Shown here piece after piece: positions 50,264 through 58,349 of a DNA stretch of 64,000 nt. Below the pieces are notes generated by a model that was given only the letters and a program-made list of their open reading frames with translations, made no database searches and had not been told where the DNA came from. The stretch lies in the NCBI GenBank assembly GCA_002408125.1, contig DHQO01000005.1:62001-126000 (forward strand), read 5' to 3'. This stretch comes from Hyphomonadaceae bacterium UBA5336. Its GTDB lineage: Bacteria > Pseudomonadota > Alphaproteobacteria > Caulobacterales > Hyphomonadaceae. Made by a program: the position numbers and the translations under genes. Numbering within the stretch: the first letter of the stretch is position 1; each line of letters starts with the position of its first letter.

Positions 50264-51559
50264 ATGAAAATTCTTATATGCAGCGCGATCACCGCGCTCG
50301 CCCTGCCGGTCATGGCCGGTACGGCCTATGCGCAAGGGTGTAGTTCTGTCTATGTCGGCGCGACTGACTATGATCAATCCCGACCACTGACGCTCGACGC
50401 GGCTATTGCTCGCGCCGCCAATGCTTCGCCTGAAGTTCTGACGGCGGCTCTCGAGGCGAAAGCTTCATCGGCCGACGCCGATCAGGCGAGCCGTTGGCTT
50501 AATCCATCTCTGTCTGTCGAAACCGAGAACTTTGCCGGCAGCGGATCGCTTGAAGGCTTCAATGCCTACGAGACGACCCTGGTAGTGGCGCAGACCTTAC
50601 AGCTTGGCGATAAACGAAGACTTTCCGAGCGGGCCGCCAGAGCTGAAGCCGCATTGGCGAGTGCCGAATGTTCTGTACGAAGCCTGGAAGCTCAGAAACT
50701 CGCAGGGGAACTCTATCTGGAACTTCGTGCCGCTTACGACATGGCCGAGGTCGCTCAGGCCTCAGCCGATCTCGCATCCGAGTTCTCTGGCGTCGTCCAG
50801 CGCCGCGTGGACGCTGGAGCGTCGGCTCCGCCTGAGTTGCTGCGCGCGCGGGCTGAAGCAGCAGCGCTTCAGGCGGTTGCGGATGGTGCGCGGGGCCAGG
50901 TCGAAGCCAAAGGGCTAGCGCTTGCGTCCGTTTGGGGTAGTCCAGAGATCGACTTTGTCTTGTCTGGCACTGCGGAAATCGTAACAGATCCGGCGGGTGG
51001 GTCGGCTCAACCAGATTCTGGCGTTCATCCGTCACTTGCGGCGGCTAAGGCCGGAGCGACGGCTCGTAGCGCGGCGACGGACCGGGCCCGCGCCGGCGCA
51101 TGGCCTGATATAACCGTATCGGCTGGTGTCCGAAGATTTGAGGACACGGGCGATAGCGCGTTTCTGGCGGGTGTCAGTGTTCCTTTGCCGGTCTTTGACC
51201 GCAATCAGGACGCAACGCGGGCGGCGGGATTACGTACCCAGAGTGCCGAGCTATCAGCACAGACTGTTGAGGCAAGGTTGCGGGCCGAGCAAGCGAGCCT
51301 CGCCGCGCAGGTGCGGGCTGCGAAGTCTCGCTTGCAGCGTCTCGAGGGCGAAGCGCTGCCGCTCGCAGAAGAAGCCTATACAGCTGCGGCAGAGGGCTAC
51401 CGGGTTGGCAAGTTCGACCTCACAGCCACGCTCGATGCGCGGCGCAGTCTGATTGAAACCCGCGCCGCCGTAATCGATGCCCGGCTGGCGCTCCAGACAT
51501 ACACGCTGCGGTTGCGTGCGCTGATTGGCGCCGCGCCGTTCGAAGGAGAGATCCAATGA
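50264..51559 (+). CDS. czcC: CzcC-like outer membrane factor (TolC family)
   Basis: A 431-residue outer-membrane channel of a tripartite metal efflux pump. The signal peptide ends AGTAYA; the mature protein opens with LTLDAAIARAANASPEVLTA, the first TolC-family repeat, and has the paired long helices (TTLVVAQTLQLGDKRRLSER in repeat one and LEGEALPLAEEAYTAAAEGY in repeat two), typical of HME-type outer membrane factors. GAGGAAA precedes the ATG. It overlaps the adaptor gene by ATGA. Confidence 0.9.
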   Translation: MKILICSAITALALPVMAGTAYAQGCSSVYVGATDYDQSRPLTLDAAIARAANASPEVLTAALEAKASSADADQASRWLNPSLSVETENFAGSGSLEGFNAYETTLVVAQTLQLGDKRRLSERAARAEAALASAECSVRSLEAQKLAGELYLELRAAYDMAEVAQASADLASEFSGVVQRRVDAGASAPPELLRARAEAAALQAVADGARGQVEAKGLALASVWGSPEIDFVLSGTAEIVTDPAGGSAQPDSGVHPSLAAAKAGATARSAATDRARAGAWPDITVSAGVRRFEDTGDSAFLAGVSVPLPVFDRNQDATRAAGLRTQSAELSAQTVEARLRAEQASLAAQVRAAKSRLQRLEGEALPLAEEAYTAAAEGYRVGKFDLTATLDARRSLIETRAAVIDARLALQTYTLRLRALIGAAPFEGEIQ

Positions 51560-52860
51560 AACTGAATTTATTCTATGCGGCGCTGCTTTCGCCAGCGCTT
51601 TTGTATCTTAGTGCTTGCGGCAGTGACGCCTCCGATTCGTCTGGTGCAAACCGGACGCCCCCACAAGCCGAAGATGGCCATGACGACCACGAAGACGGTA
51701 GTGATGAGGAGCATGAAAGCCATGATGAGGCCGATGGCGACGATCATGAGGGACATGAAGAAGGAGGCGGTCATACCGAACACGAAGGTGAAGGCGGCGA
51801 TCATGTCGAGCTGACCGCCGAGGAGGCGGAAGCTGCCGGTATCCGGACCGGGCGAGCCCAAACCGGAGCGGTTTCGGGCCAGCTGGAACTGCCGGCCGAG
51901 ATCCGTTTCGATGCGGACCGTGTCGCAAGGGTCTCGCCACAGGTCGAGGGCACCGTTGCTCAGCTCTATGCAGGCGAAGGCGATATCGTGAAAGCCGGCG
52001 CCACGCTTGCCCGGCTGACCAGTCGTGAACTCGCCGGCCTAAAGGCCGATTATCTGAATGCCCTGAGCGCCGAGCGCCTCGCGCAAGCCGAGCTTGAGCG
52101 TGAGGAAAACCTCTGGGAGCAGAAAATCACCGCCGAGGCCGATCTGCAATCGGCGCGTGCGGCATTCGCCGCAGCCAATGCCGGCCGGGAAGCTGCTGAA
52201 AACAGGCTTCATGCGATCGGCATTGGTCATGGCACACTGGACAAGCTTAATGAAGCTGCGGATGGGTCACTTGCACAAGCCTATGTGACGGCTCCCCTTG
52301 CCGGAGAGGTGATTCAGCGGAGCGTTTCTCTTGGAGAAACCGTATCGGCTGGCGGCGCGCCCATCTTTGTCATCATCGATGATAGCGTCGTCTGGGCCGA
52401 CATCGCCGTCTACAAGGAAGATCTCGGCAAGGTCAGCGAAGGCCAGACCGTGACATTCCAGCAGGAGGGTGGCCGCGTCCTGGCCGAGGGGACAATTTCA
52501 AATGTCCTGCCTGTCATCAATGAGGCATCCCGCACTGCGACCGCGCGGGTCATTGTCGACAATGCCGAACACAGGCTGAAGCCCGGTCAGTTCGTAACGG
52601 CGCGGATCGACACGGGAGAGGGGCGCCCCGTCGTGCGCGTTCCCTCCGATGCGATCGTCAGCGTCGAGGACAGGATTTCGGTCTTCGTCCCGACCGATGA
52701 CGGGTTCGAACCGCGCGAGGTCCGCACAGGGGACAGCGCGAGGGGCTATACCGAGATCATTTCCGGGCTCGAGGCCGACGAAGCATTCGTTGCCGAAGGC
52801 GCCTTCACCCTGAAAGCGCAGCTTGAAAAAGACGCTTTCGGCGACGGCCACGCACACTAG
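51556..52860 (+). CDS. czcB: CzcB-like periplasmic adaptor with metal-ligand-rich N terminus
   Basis: A 434-residue membrane-fusion lipoprotein (lipobox LLYLSACGS). Residues 38-85 are nearly all His, Asp, Glu and Gly (for example HDDHEDGSDEEHESHDEADG), a probable metal-capture arm. After that come the lipoyl/barrel domains: LELPAEIRFDADRVARVSPQ, VEGTVAQLYAGEGDIVKAGA, a coiled-coil hairpin near 155-205, and YVTAPLAGEVIQRSVSLGE. It joins the outer membrane channel to the RND pump encoded 12 bp downstream. Zn, Cd or Co is likely from the arm and the regulator, but this is inference. Confidence 0.92.
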   Translation: MKLNLFYAALLSPALLYLSACGSDASDSSGANRTPPQAEDGHDDHEDGSDEEHESHDEADGDDHEGHEEGGGHTEHEGEGGDHVELTAEEAEAAGIRTGRAQTGAVSGQLELPAEIRFDADRVARVSPQVEGTVAQLYAGEGDIVKAGATLARLTSRELAGLKADYLNALSAERLAQAELEREENLWEQKITAEADLQSARAAFAAANAGREAAENRLHAIGIGHGTLDKLNEAADGSLAQAYVTAPLAGEVIQRSVSLGETVSAGGAPIFVIIDDSVVWADIAVYKEDLGKVSEGQTVTFQQEGGRVLAEGTISNVLPVINEASRTATARVIVDNAEHRLKPGQFVTARIDTGEGRPVVRVPSDAIVSVEDRISVFVPTDDGFEPREVRTGDSARGYTEIISGLEADEAFVAEGAFTLKAQLEKDAFGDGHAH

Positions 52861-52872
52861 GAGACCCGCAAA

Positions 52873-55800
52873 ATGATCAATTTGATGCACCGCCTTGCGG
52901 GTGGCCGGCTGCTTGCCGCCATTGCCGCACTCGCCCTGTCGATCGGGGGGCTGTTTGCCTTTCGCAGCCTGCCTGTCGACGCTTTTCCCGATCCCTCACC
53001 TTCTCTGGTCCAAGTCTTCACCGAAACTGAAGGCCTGTCGCCCGAAGAGGTCGAACGCTATGTCACCTATCCGATCGAGACGGCCATGTCCGGCCTGCCC
53101 AAGGTCGACGAGATCCGCTCGACATCCAATTTTGGCCTGTCTGTCATCAATATCTATTTCGAGGACGGCACGGACGTCTATTTTGCCCGCCAGGTCGTCG
53201 GCGAGCGCCTCGGCGAGGCCGCCGACGCCATTCCCGACGGTTTCGGCACACCCAAGATGGGGCCGATTTCGACCGGCCTTGGTATCATCATGTACTACCG
53301 GCTCGTCGATGAGACCGGCGAGCGGTCGCTGGTTGAGCTGCGCGAGATTGCCGACTGGATGATCAAGTATCCGCTTCAGTCGGTTGAAGGGGTGACGGAG
53401 GTTCTGTCACTAGGGGGGTTCGAGAAGCAGTACCAGGTCCGCCTCGATCCCGATCAGCTGACATCCTATGACCTCAGCGTCGGCGAGGTGATTGCCGCCC
53501 TGGAGAGCGCCAATCGGACGGCCGGCGCGCAATTCATCGAAATTGGCGCCGAACAGTACACAGTGCGCGGGGTCGGGCTCGCTCGCTCCCTCGATGATCT
53601 GCGTGAAACGCCGGTCAAGACCGTGGATGGACGAACCGTCCGCGTCAGCGACCTCGGTGAAGTCGCGATAGGTGGCGGCGTCCGGCAGGGGCTCGCAACT
53701 GCCAATGGCGAAGGGGAGACCGTCGCCGGTCTCGTCCTGAAACTTTATGGCACAAACACGTCTGAGGTGATCGAGAACGCGCAAGCGCGCTTCGACGAGA
53801 TCAACCTGTCGCTTCCCGACGGTGTCAAAGCCGTTCCGTATTATGATCAGGGCGCGCTGGTGAATAAGGCAGCCGCGACCGTGACGACCGCCCTCTGGCA
53901 GGGCGCGCTCCTGGTCGCGGTCATCGTCTTCCTGTTCCTCGGCGGCTGGCGTCCAAGCCTCGTGGTTGTCATGGCCATACCCTTCTCGGTCGGCTTTGCC
54001 TTCATCGCGATGAAATTCCTCGGCATCGGGGCCAATCTGATGACGCTGGGCGGGGTGGCGATCGCCATCGGGATGATGGTCGACGGCGCCATCGTCATCG
54101 CCGAGAACGTGGATCGCGGCTTGCGCGAACGACGCGAGGGTGAAGATAGCCGCACGACGGTCGCGCGAGCGAGCGCCGAAGTGATCGCGCCGCTGATTGC
54201 TGCCGTCCTCGTGGTGATCATTGTCTTCCTGCCGCTCTTTTCGCTACAGGGCACTGAAGGCAAGACGTTTCGGCCGCTCGCCGCTTCTGCCGCGCTCGCC
54301 ATGACAGGGTCGCTGATCTATGCCGCGCTCATCGCTCCGGCGATGGCGCTCGGCCTCATGCGTCCGCCCAAGAGCAATAGCCAGGAGAGCGACAGCCGGC
54401 TTGTTTCGCTGATCAAGCCGCTTGCGGCCTTCTTCGTCCGGCGACGTCTCGCGGCGGTCGGGCTAGCAGGCGTCCTGCTTCTGGTTGGGGGCCTCTCAGC
54501 GACACGCCTTGGCTCGGAGTTCACGCCTGCGCTGGAGGAAGGCGATGTCCTGTTGCGTGTGACGATGGCGCCGTCCATCTCGCTAACCGAAGCAAAGGAA
54601 ACGTCGACCCGCATCGAGGCAAGACTGCTTGAAGCCTTCCCCGAGATCAGTTCCATTGTCAGCCGGATCGGTCGTGGGGAAGTCGGCGCGCATGCCGACC
54701 CGGTCAACAGTATCGAGGCCTTCGTGGCGCTCAAACCCCGAAGCGAATGGCGCACTGGCATCAGCCCGGATGAACTCCGGGCGTCGATCTCCGAGAATCT
54801 CGGCGGCTTTCCAGGCGTCAGGGTCAATGTTGGCCAGCCAATCGCCATGTCGGTTGATGAGCTCCTGACCGGCACAAAGGCGCAACTGGCGGTCAAGATC
54901 TTCGGTCCGGATACGGCGGTCCTGCTCGAAGGCTCGCAGGACTTGCAGTCCATTCTTCAGGAGGTTCCAGGGGCGACCGACGTCCAGGCCGATCAGATCA
55001 CCGGCGCGCCGCAGCTTGTGGTCTCGCTCAACCGTCCTGCGCTCGGCCGGTATGGACTGAGCGTGGAGGAGGCGCTCGATGCCTTGCGTTCCGGCGTCGG
55101 CGGGGCAGAGGCTGGTGCCGTTTTCGAGGGGGTACGTCAGTTCCCTGTCATCGTGCGCTATGCCGAAGAGGACCGCAACACGCCCGCGGCCATCGGACGG
55201 ATTATTCTGGAATCGTCCAGCGGCGCACGGGTTCCACTCGAAAGCGTGGCAAACATCAGGGAGATTGTCGGTCCACGTCAGATCACGCGCGAGAATGGTG
55301 AGCGATTCATCACCGTTCAGCTCAATGTGAGAGGACGCGATATTGGCAGCTATGTCGCTGATGCGCAGCAATCGGTCGCCAGCCAGCTCGACCTGCCGGC
55401 TGGTTATCGCGTCGAATGGGGCGGACAGTTCGAACTCCAGCAGGAAGCGAATGCGCGGTTCGCGGTCGTGATCCCGATCACGCTCGGTATCGTATTCCTG
55501 ATCCTGCTATTGACGTTCGGGCGCATGAAATCGGCCATCCTGATCCTGCTCAACATTCCGCTGGCGCTGACCGGCGGGGCGATGGCGCTCTGGATTGCAG
55601 GCCTGCCGATCTCGGTGCCTGCGACGGTCGGCTTTATTGCCCTGTTCGGTATCGCGCTCGGCAATGGCATGGTGCTGGTCAGTTTCATGGATGATTTTGC
55701 CAGGGAGGGCCGTGGTCGCGATGAACTTGCCGTCGAGGCGGCAGGCTTGCGGGCACGTCCTGTGCTGATGACCGCCCTTACGACGGCGCTCGGCCTTGCG

Positions 55801-55986
55801 CCGCTGCTCTTCGCAAGTGGTGTCGGTGCTGAAGTGCAGCGGCCACTGGCCACGGTGGTCATGGGCGGGCTGGTCTCCTCGACCGTGCTAACTTTGCTGG
55901 TGCTACCCGCCCTTCACCGCTGGTTCGCACCAAAGCCCGACGCGCACCATTCCTTGTTGGAGGCCGAGCATGTTCATCCATCGTGA
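52873..55986 (+). CDS. czcA: CzcA-family heavy-metal RND efflux pump
   Basis: A 1,037-residue proton/metal antiporter of the HME-RND family. It has twelve membrane helices in the usual 1+5 and 1+5 pattern with two large periplasmic loops. Family motifs include LPVDAFPDPSPSLVQVFTET, YVTYPIETAMSGLPKVDEIR and, in helix 4, AIGMMVDGAIVIAENVDR with the proton-relay Asp and Glu. The second half ends VSSTVLTLLVLPALHRWF. The helix-4 motif is not the classical Zn type DFGxxVDGA, so metal specificity is open. The gene is intact; its last 17 bases overlap the next gene. Confidence 0.95.
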   Translation: MINLMHRLAGGRLLAAIAALALSIGGLFAFRSLPVDAFPDPSPSLVQVFTETEGLSPEEVERYVTYPIETAMSGLPKVDEIRSTSNFGLSVINIYFEDGTDVYFARQVVGERLGEAADAIPDGFGTPKMGPISTGLGIIMYYRLVDETGERSLVELREIADWMIKYPLQSVEGVTEVLSLGGFEKQYQVRLDPDQLTSYDLSVGEVIAALESANRTAGAQFIEIGAEQYTVRGVGLARSLDDLRETPVKTVDGRTVRVSDLGEVAIGGGVRQGLATANGEGETVAGLVLKLYGTNTSEVIENAQARFDEINLSLPDGVKAVPYYDQGALVNKAAATVTTALWQGALLVAVIVFLFLGGWRPSLVVVMAIPFSVGFAFIAMKFLGIGANLMTLGGVAIAIGMMVDGAIVIAENVDRGLRERREGEDSRTTVARASAEVIAPLIAAVLVVIIVFLPLFSLQGTEGKTFRPLAASAALAMTGSLIYAALIAPAMALGLMRPPKSNSQESDSRLVSLIKPLAAFFVRRRLAAVGLAGVLLLVGGLSATRLGSEFTPALEEGDVLLRVTMAPSISLTEAKETSTRIEARLLEAFPEISSIVSRIGRGEVGAHADPVNSIEAFVALKPRSEWRTGISPDELRASISENLGGFPGVRVNVGQPIAMSVDELLTGTKAQLAVKIFGPDTAVLLEGSQDLQSILQEVPGATDVQADQITGAPQLVVSLNRPALGRYGLSVEEALDALRSGVGGAEAGAVFEGVRQFPVIVRYAEEDRNTPAAIGRIILESSSGARVPLESVANIREIVGPRQITRENGERFITVQLNVRGRDIGSYVADAQQSVASQLDLPAGYRVEWGGQFELQQEANARFAVVIPITLGIVFLILLLTFGRMKSAILILLNIPLALTGGAMALWIAGLPISVPATVGFIALFGIALGNGMVLVSFMDDFAREGRGRDELAVEAAGLRARPVLMTALTTALGLAPLLFASGVGAEVQRPLATVVMGGLVSSTVLTLLVLPALHRWFAPKPDAHHSLLEAEHVHPS

Positions 55987-56218
55987 ACTTCGCTTCGCGG
56001 TCATGTCCGTTTCTCTCGCAGCCCTGGCCGGCTGCGAGAGTCTCGACAACGTGATGGGGGCCCTTTCAAGTGAGCAGGCGGCCAAGGTGCAGGAGGAATG
56101 CGGCCTGATACCACCAAAGAGCCGTGTAAAAAACGCGGTACACGCGCGGCGACGCGCGTATCTCGATTGCAAGCGCAAGGTGCTGGAAGAGGAGGCCGAT
56201 CCTGAGCCACGCACATGA
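55970..56218 (+). CDS. Small putative lipoprotein
   Basis: An 82-residue protein starting inside the end of the pump gene, with a GGAGG ribosome-binding site. A signal with lipobox LAALAGCES precedes a short mature part (VQEECGLIPPKSRVKNAVHA, ending EEEADPEPRT). Mature Cys and charged residues could bind metal or the pump. No family is recognised. It directly precedes a decayed czcD. Confidence 0.6.
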   Translation: MFIHRELRFAVMSVSLAALAGCESLDNVMGALSSEQAAKVQEECGLIPPKSRVKNAVHARRRAYLDCKRKVLEEEADPEPRT

Positions 56219-56705
56219 TCATGACGATCTTGATCCCGCGAGCGATGATCGTCGGGTCTCCATTGCCATCTGGTCAATAAGAGTGTCATACGAATCACTG
56301 ATCCGCCCGCCGTTGGTGGCTGGATGATCGTTATTCTTGGCGGTGTTGCGCTGGTCATTGCAGAGCTTACAGCCCTCCTGATCTATTCGGTGCAGAATGG
56401 GAGCGTGAATATCCGGGCGCTCCTCCTTCACAATCTGTCCGACGCACTCGCATCTGTAGCCGTGGTTGCGGGCGACGCGCTCATCCTCATCTATGACTGA
56501 AAACTGTTCGATCCGTTCGTGACGATTGGTATCGCGGTAACATTCTCTGCCTGTCGTTCCGCGAAATCGGCGGGCGATCCACATGTTGTGGCTAGGTAGT
56601 CCGCCGGACATTGACAACGGTGCCGTCATTGAGGCGATGCGGAGCGGTGATGGTGTCGTGGATGTCCATCAATTGCATCTCCGGCAGATGCAGGAGCCCC
56701 TTTTG
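56202..56705 (+). pseudogene. Decayed CzcD-type cation diffusion facilitator gene
   Basis: The plus strand preserves broken pieces of a CDF transporter. From 56202 one reads SHAHDHDDLDPASDDRRVSI, the His-rich N terminus of CzcD, without its ATG (CTG instead). After a gap comes WMIVILGGVALVIAELTALL and NIRALLLHNLSDALASVAVV, including the metal site HNLSD, then a stop codon. In another frame from about 56583 comes LWLGSPPDIDNGAVIEAMRS then VVDVHQLHLRQMQEP, the C-terminal domain. Loss of the start, an internal deletion, a stop and a frame change show it is dead. Confidence 0.78.
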
Positions 56706-57122
56706 TCAGCTATCTTCGAACAGTTTGTCGGTGAGTGCGCAATCGGGTGTTTCAGCGCCGGTGCAACCAGCCATGATCTCGCCGAGCCGTCGATCCATCT
56801 GCTTCAGATCGGCGATGCGTTTACGGATATCGCCCCGATGTGCTTCTGCCAGCGCCCTGACCTCCGCGCAGCTCGGCCTGCCATCATTGATGCCAAGTAG
56901 CGAGCGTACATCTTCCACGGAGAAGCCGAGGCTGCGGGCTCGCAATATGAAACGCAGTCGTACCTGATCTTCATTCGAATACAGCCGGTGGCCACTTGCC
57001 GTGCGGGCTGGTTCGGGCAGCAATTCGATCTTTTCATAATAGCGGATCGTTTCAAGATTGCAGCCGAGCCGCCCGGCCAGTTCAGCCCGTTTGAGTGCTG
57101 CTCGCGGCGATGTGATGGCCAT
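56706..57122 (-). CDS. merR: MerR mercury-responsive regulator
   Basis: A 138-residue regulator of the mer operon. The HTH (LKRAELAGRLGCNLETIRYY) is followed by the dimer helix and three cysteines at 85, 120 and 128, close to the Cys82-Cys117-Cys126 set that binds Hg(II) in Tn501 MerR; the last gap is one residue shorter. The start at 57120-57122 was chosen for the HTH-proximal ATG with typical length. It is divergent from merT with a 19-bp-spacer promoter between. Confidence 0.85.
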   Translation of the reverse strand: MAITSPRAALKRAELAGRLGCNLETIRYYEKIELLPEPARTASGHRLYSNEDQVRLRFILRARSLGFSVEDVRSLLGINDGRPSCAEVRALAEAHRGDIRKRIADLKQMDRRLGEIMAGCTGAETPDCALTDKLFEDS

Positions 57123-57136
57123 GATGAAATACCCAC

Positions 57137-57167
57137 TTGTGTCTGTACCAACTACAGAGCGTAACGT
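57137..57167 (+). promoter_or_regulatory. MerR-type promoter of the mer operon
   Basis: TTGTGT (57137-57142), a 19-base spacer with the dyad TCTGTA-CCAAC-TACAGA (57142-57158), and TAACGT (57162-57167). The layout is that of mercury-inducible promoters, and it lies between merR and merT, reading toward merT. Confidence 0.82.
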
Positions 57168-57202
57168 GATCATGATCAATAAAGCAATGGGAACAGCTGG
57201 TC

Positions 57203-57577
57203 ATGGCAGGTACGGAAAACAGCCCAGCAAATGAGCGTCGCTCAAGGTGGCTTGTTGCCGGTGGCACGCTGGGGGCATTCCTTGCATCATCCTGCTGCAT
57301 CGTGCCGCTTGTGCTGATCAGTCTCGGTGTTTCCGGAGCGTGGATTGGCCAGTTGACGGCGCTGGAACCCTACAAGCCCCTTTTTCTTCTGGTCGCGATC
57401 GGATTTCTCGCGGCTGGGTTCTGGGATGTCTATTTTCGAAAAACCAGTGTCTGCGAGGATGGTAGCTATTGCGCCCGTTTGCAGTCGTCAGTCGTCAAGC
57501 AGGTCGCCCTGTGGAGCGGCGCGCTTGTCGTGCTGGCGGCCTTGACCATCGATGTATGGGCACCGTTATTTTACTAG
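57203..57577 (+). CDS. merT: Mercuric ion transporter MerT
   Basis: A 124-residue inner-membrane protein that takes Hg(II) into the cytoplasm for reduction. The first helix carries the Cys pair LASSCCIVPLVLISLGVSGA. Two more helices follow, and the cytoplasmic loop holds the second pair SVCEDGSYCA, as in MerT. GCAGG before the ATG is the likely ribosome-binding region. merP follows 14 bp downstream. Confidence 0.93.
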   Translation: MAGTENSPANERRSRWLVAGGTLGAFLASSCCIVPLVLISLGVSGAWIGQLTALEPYKPLFLLVAIGFLAAGFWDVYFRKTSVCEDGSYCARLQSSVVKQVALWSGALVVLAALTIDVWAPLFY

Positions 57578-57591
57578 CCAGGGAGACAAGT

Positions 57592-57915
57592 ATGAAACGC
57601 ACATGGATGATCGCCGGACTGGCAGGTCTGGCACTCGCGGGGGGGCTCGCAGTCGCCGGCGCGCAGAATGCTCCGGATGCCTCGGTGGAGGTCGAACAGG
57701 CGACAGCCCGTTTTACGATCGGAAACATGACCTGCGCGACATGTCCGATTGCTGTCAGGAAAGCGATGATGCGTGTCGAGGGCGTTAAATCTGTCGATAT
57801 CGATTATGCGGCCAGGACCGCAGAGGTGGTTTACGATACGGCGGCGACAACGCCTGAGCTGATCGCTGCGGCTTCAACCGATGTAGGATACCCGGCAAGC
57901 GTTACGGACGGTTGA
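57592..57915 (+). CDS. merP: Periplasmic mercury-binding protein MerP
   Basis: A 107-residue heavy-metal-associated domain protein with a signal peptide (LAGLALAGGLAVAGAQ) and the binding motif IGNMTCATCPIAVRKAMMRV, the GMTCxxC form of MerP. The fold continues VEGVKSVDIDYAARTAEVVY and ends YPASVTDG. It delivers Hg(II) to MerT. Confidence 0.93.
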   Translation: MKRTWMIAGLAGLALAGGLAVAGAQNAPDASVEVEQATARFTIGNMTCATCPIAVRKAMMRVEGVKSVDIDYAARTAEVVYDTAATTPELIAAASTDVGYPASVTDG

Positions 57916-58003
57916 ACACGCAGCATCTGGAATATCCTGATGAGGCACCTGCCAGTCGATGTTCGCATACATCGTCAGATTTTCACACAAGGCTTTCACT
58001 TTG

Positions 58004-58290
58004 ATGTCAAAATGGACTGACCGAAAACTGCTGATAACGGGTCTGGCCGGTACCGTCATTGCGACACCTTCTTGTTTTGCATCAATGAGCATGTGCCTCA
58101 GCCCCGGCCGGGTACCAAAAATGGACAGGCTGAACCTTGAAGCTGCCTGCGCCGAGTGCACTCGGCGGGGCATCCAGGTGAACACATCGATGCGTACGAG
58201 CGATCCCGCGGTCTTCGCCGCAGGCGAATGCGGCGACAGCGGCCCCAACCTGATCCCGGCCACGCCTCCGACATCGGGTCGATGGTGTGA
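58004..58290 (+). pseudogene. Fused remnants of merF-like and flavin-reductase-like genes
   Basis: Between merP and merA about 430 bp hold no intact gene. From 58004 the frame reads MSKWTDRKLLITGLAGTVIA then TPSCFAS, which resembles the first helix of MerF (GTVIAxxCCFTP) with one Cys lost. It then passes abruptly into SPGRVPKMDRLNLEAACAEC, TRRGIQVNTSMRTSDPAVFA and AGECGD, a piece of the FAD-domain end of a merA/lipoamide-dehydrogenase-type reductase. The join and missing parts point to deletion between two earlier genes. Confidence 0.6.
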
Positions 58291-58349
58291 TTTTGAATAC
58301 TTGATCGAGGCCGCGTCGCCATGCCTGGTCACAAGCCAAGGAAGAAATA

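Noticed and set aside
57874..58332. Minus-strand frame between merP and merA
   Set aside because: The opposite strand preserves recognisable mer gene pieces, so this one is a shadow.
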